Below, one piece after another: positions 62,159 through 64,000 of a DNA stretch of 64,000 nt. Under the pieces are notes generated by a model that searched no databases, had not been told where the DNA came from, and saw only the letters and a program-made list of their open reading frames with translations. Both the position numbers and the translations under genes were made by a program. Source of the DNA: Archangiaceae bacterium (GTDB taxonomy: Bacteria > Myxococcota > Myxococcia > Myxococcales > Myxococcaceae); assembly GCA_016714225.1 (NCBI GenBank), contig JADJNS010000008.1:1-64000 (forward strand), in the 5' to 3' direction. How positions within the stretch are numbered: position 1 is the stretch's first letter; the number at the start of each line of letters is the position of its first letter.

Positions 62159-64000
62159 ATGCTCCTGCTCGAGTTGGCTGTGCAGTCGGTGCGAGGCTTC
62201 TCGCCATCGGTTCGCATCGCGCTCAAGCCGGGCTTCGTGGTGTTGAAGAGCCCCGCCGAGGCGCCCGCGCCGGTGGCCGGGCTCATCTCGGCGCTCTGCT
62301 TCCCCGACGGCAAAGGCAGCGACGCGGCCCTGCTGGCCGCCGGCCAGAAGACCGGCAAGGCGGGCATCAGCTTCCAGGCCAACGACAACGCGGTGTGGCG
62401 CCTGGTCAGAGAGCTGGGCGGGCAGGGCTCGCTGCACAAGCTCAACGCCACCACCCGCCAGTACGAGGTGGTCACCAAAGACGCGACCGAGATGCAGAGC
62501 ACCCTGCGCGCGCAGGTGGGCCTGCCGCCGCGCGCCACCTTCGACGCCATCTTCACCCTCACCCCCGGCCAGTTTCCCACCCGCCGCGCCTCGATGAAGG
62601 TCGAGCGCCAGAAGAAGAAGGCGGGCATGGACGCGGCGGTCGAAGAGTCGAAGCTCAAGGGCCTCAAGCAAGAGCTCGCCAAGGCGAAGGAGGCGGGCGA
62701 GCTGCAGTACAAGCTCGACGGCCTCACCTCTGACGGGTACCGCCTCGAGTCGAAGCAGAAGACGCTCGACGACAAGCAGGCCGAGCTCGCCGCCGCGCGT
62801 GCCGAGCTCGCCGACGCGCCGACCCCCGAGAAGCTGGGCGCGCCGCACGACATCGTGCAGCGGGTGGCGCGCTACCCCGACGAGAAGAAGAAGAGCGCCG
62901 AGCAGGTGCGCCGGGTGATGGAAGAGCGCGACGAGGCCGGCTACGGCGCGGGCGCGGGCCGGGTGCCCGCGGTGTGGTCCGACAGCCGTTTTCTGCTCTC
63001 GGTGCTCGCCGGGGTGGGCATGGTGGTGCTGGGCGGCCTGTCCGAAGGGGCGCTGCACTACGCGGCGCTGCTGGCGATCGCTCCGTTCACCTTCGCGGCG
63101 CTGCTGGCGCTGCGCTACATCGAAGAGCTGCAGGCCCAGGCCCGCAAGGGCAGCAAGGGCGACATCTACTCGCTGCGCATCAAGAAGCTGCAAGAAGAGT
63201 TCGCGCTCTACGAGCAGCAGGTGAACTCGGCGATGGAGGCGGTGGGCGCCGCCACCCGCGACGAGTTCTTCGGGGCGATGGAGAAGCCCCAGACGCTGCA
63301 GACCCGCGTCGCCGAGCTCGAGGTGCAGTACGCCGAGCTGCAGGTCGACCCCGAGAACCAAGACCTGCCCGCGCGCATCGCCGCCGTGCGCGCCGAGGCC
63401 GAGGCGCTCAACCAGCGGCTGCTCGAAGAGGGTGGCGGCAGCGGCTACGCGCGCAGCGAGATCGAGATTCAGCGAGACATCGAGCGCGCCGAGCAGGTGC
63501 TCGAGCGGGCGAAGAACCCCGAAGACGCGTTCGGGCTGGCCACCAGCCCCACCGAGCACCACGAAGACCCGACCCCCGCGCTGATGCTGCTGGCCTGCGA
63601 TCTCTTTGCGCTCGACATGGCCGGCATGTGGGCCCAGCTCAAAGACCGCACCGTGCAGTACCTCACCGCGCTCGCCGACCGCCGCTACCACGCCGCCGAG
63701 GTCGACCGAGACGGCCACGCCTTCGTGCACGCCCCGGGGCGCAAGGTGCCGGTCACCGAGCTCGCGGGCAGAGACCTCGACCTCTGGTACCTCTCGCTGC
63801 GGCTGACGCTGGTCGAGAAGTTCAGCGCGCGCTCGCGGGTGCCGGTGGTGGTCGAAGACGGGCTCAACGGCATCGTCGACGACCCCAAGCTCCCGCTGCT
63901 CAACCGCATGCTCAAGCACCTGGGCACGCTCACCCAGGTGGTGCACGTGGTGGGGCAGCGCCGCGACTCGCAGGCCGACGAAGGCCAGACCTTCTCGGTC
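62159..64000 (+). CDS. coiled-coil membrane protein, possibly SMC/RecN-like ATPase (3' partial)
   Basis: An open frame that runs off the window (614 residues so far). AAGGGG lies eight bases before the ATG. The N-terminal part (1-135) is globular (FVVLKSPAEAPAPVAGLISA may hold a nucleotide-binding start, but no full P-loop is seen). Long coiled coils follow (KLKGLKQELAKAKEAGELQY, QAELAAARAELAD), then two membrane segments around residues 280-320 (FLLSVLAGVGMVVLGGLSEG, ALLAIAPFTFAALLALRY) and another coiled coil (LQTRVAELEVQYAELQVD). The last visible stretch (VPVVVEDGLNGIVDDPKLPL) looks like a Walker B/D-loop region of an ABC/SMC-type ATPase. Sits 42 bases after rplS. Confidence 0.72.
   Translation, partial: MLLLELAVQSVRGFSPSVRIALKPGFVVLKSPAEAPAPVAGLISALCFPDGKGSDAALLAAGQKTGKAGISFQANDNAVWRLVRELGGQGSLHKLNATTRQYEVVTKDATEMQSTLRAQVGLPPRATFDAIFTLTPGQFPTRRASMKVERQKKKAGMDAAVEESKLKGLKQELAKAKEAGELQYKLDGLTSDGYRLESKQKTLDDKQAELAAARAELADAPTPEKLGAPHDIVQRVARYPDEKKKSAEQVRRVMEERDEAGYGAGAGRVPAVWSDSRFLLSVLAGVGMVVLGGLSEGALHYAALLAIAPFTFAALLALRYIEELQAQARKGSKGDIYSLRIKKLQEEFALYEQQVNSAMEAVGAATRDEFFGAMEKPQTLQTRVAELEVQYAELQVDPENQDLPARIAAVRAEAEALNQRLLEEGGGSGYARSEIEIQRDIERAEQVLERAKNPEDAFGLATSPTEHHEDPTPALMLLACDLFALDMAGMWAQLKDRTVQYLTALADRRYHAAEVDRDGHAFVHAPGRKVPVTELAGRDLDLWYLSLRLTLVEKFSARSRVPVVVEDGLNGIVDDPKLPLLNRMLKHLGTLTQVVHVVGQRRDSQADEGQTFSV

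Overview
This is a GC-rich chromosomal segment of a myxobacterium (Myxococcota, most like the Cystobacterineae). The grounds are two C-terminal anchors of the MYXO-CTERM type (a Cys motif, a membrane segment and an Arg-rich end), many lipoproteins, TPR and beta-barrel envelope proteins, an FHA-cyclase, and a strong preference for G/C at third codon positions. Genes are tightly packed, often with 4-base stop/start overlaps. No IS element, prophage or CRISPR array is visible.

Region by region. 1-4.7 kb: the end of a TonB-dependent receptor, a lipoprotein of the amino-acid-binding type, a small membrane protein and a MYXO-CTERM surface protein. 4.7-9.3 kb: a housekeeping operon, xerD-trpS-scpA-scpB-rluB type (chromosome resolution and condensation, tRNA charging, rRNA modification). 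9.3-11.9 kb, minus strand: a small peptide-modification locus. It holds a precursor-like protein with six NK(I/V)RADDP repeats, an ATP-grasp ligase, a 2OG-Fe(II) oxygenase-like enzyme and a 62-residue protein. I read it as a candidate graspetide-like (omega-ester or omega-amide) RiPP cluster with a core class I do not recognise; it is the best candidate for an undescribed system here. 12-19.8 kb: a HEAT-repeat lipoprotein, a dual cyclic-nucleotide-binding protein, a stand-alone MshEN (c-di-GMP-type) protein and a metallophosphoesterase. 19.9-24.1 kb: an unknown protein, a B12-binding radical SAM enzyme and a von Willebrand A lipoprotein with calcium-binding repeats. 24.4-30.7 kb: an envelope operon (beta-barrel, two TPR proteins, two small lipoproteins) that recalls the Glt/Agl gliding-type machinery. 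30.7-38.5 kb: a discoidin-like membrane protein, an adenylate cyclase with FHA domain, an HD hydrolase, a WxxGxW-repeat protein, a sedolisin (S53) protease and small TPR and ChaN-like proteins. 38.5-44.5 kb: tRNA-Gly, an ORF6N-domain gene coupled to an exported transglutaminase-elicitor-like enzyme, an amidohydrolase, an MltF-like lytic transglycosylase and tRNA-Glu. 45-55 kb: a beta-barrel, a 1585-residue zinc metalloprotease lipoprotein and two ASH/choice-of-anchor-D lipoproteins, probably one surface module. 55-64 kb: a hybrid histidine kinase, thiC, pth, L25, L19 and the start of a coiled-coil membrane protein.

Four genes (18.5, 25.0, 26.4 and 39.1 kb) carry one-base frameshifts while the protein remains readable on both sides. 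One of them lies in a run of five G. Several such events in about 21 kb point to assembly indels at least as strongly as to real gene decay. Minus-strand and plus-strand shadow reading frames are abundant because of the base composition and were left out.
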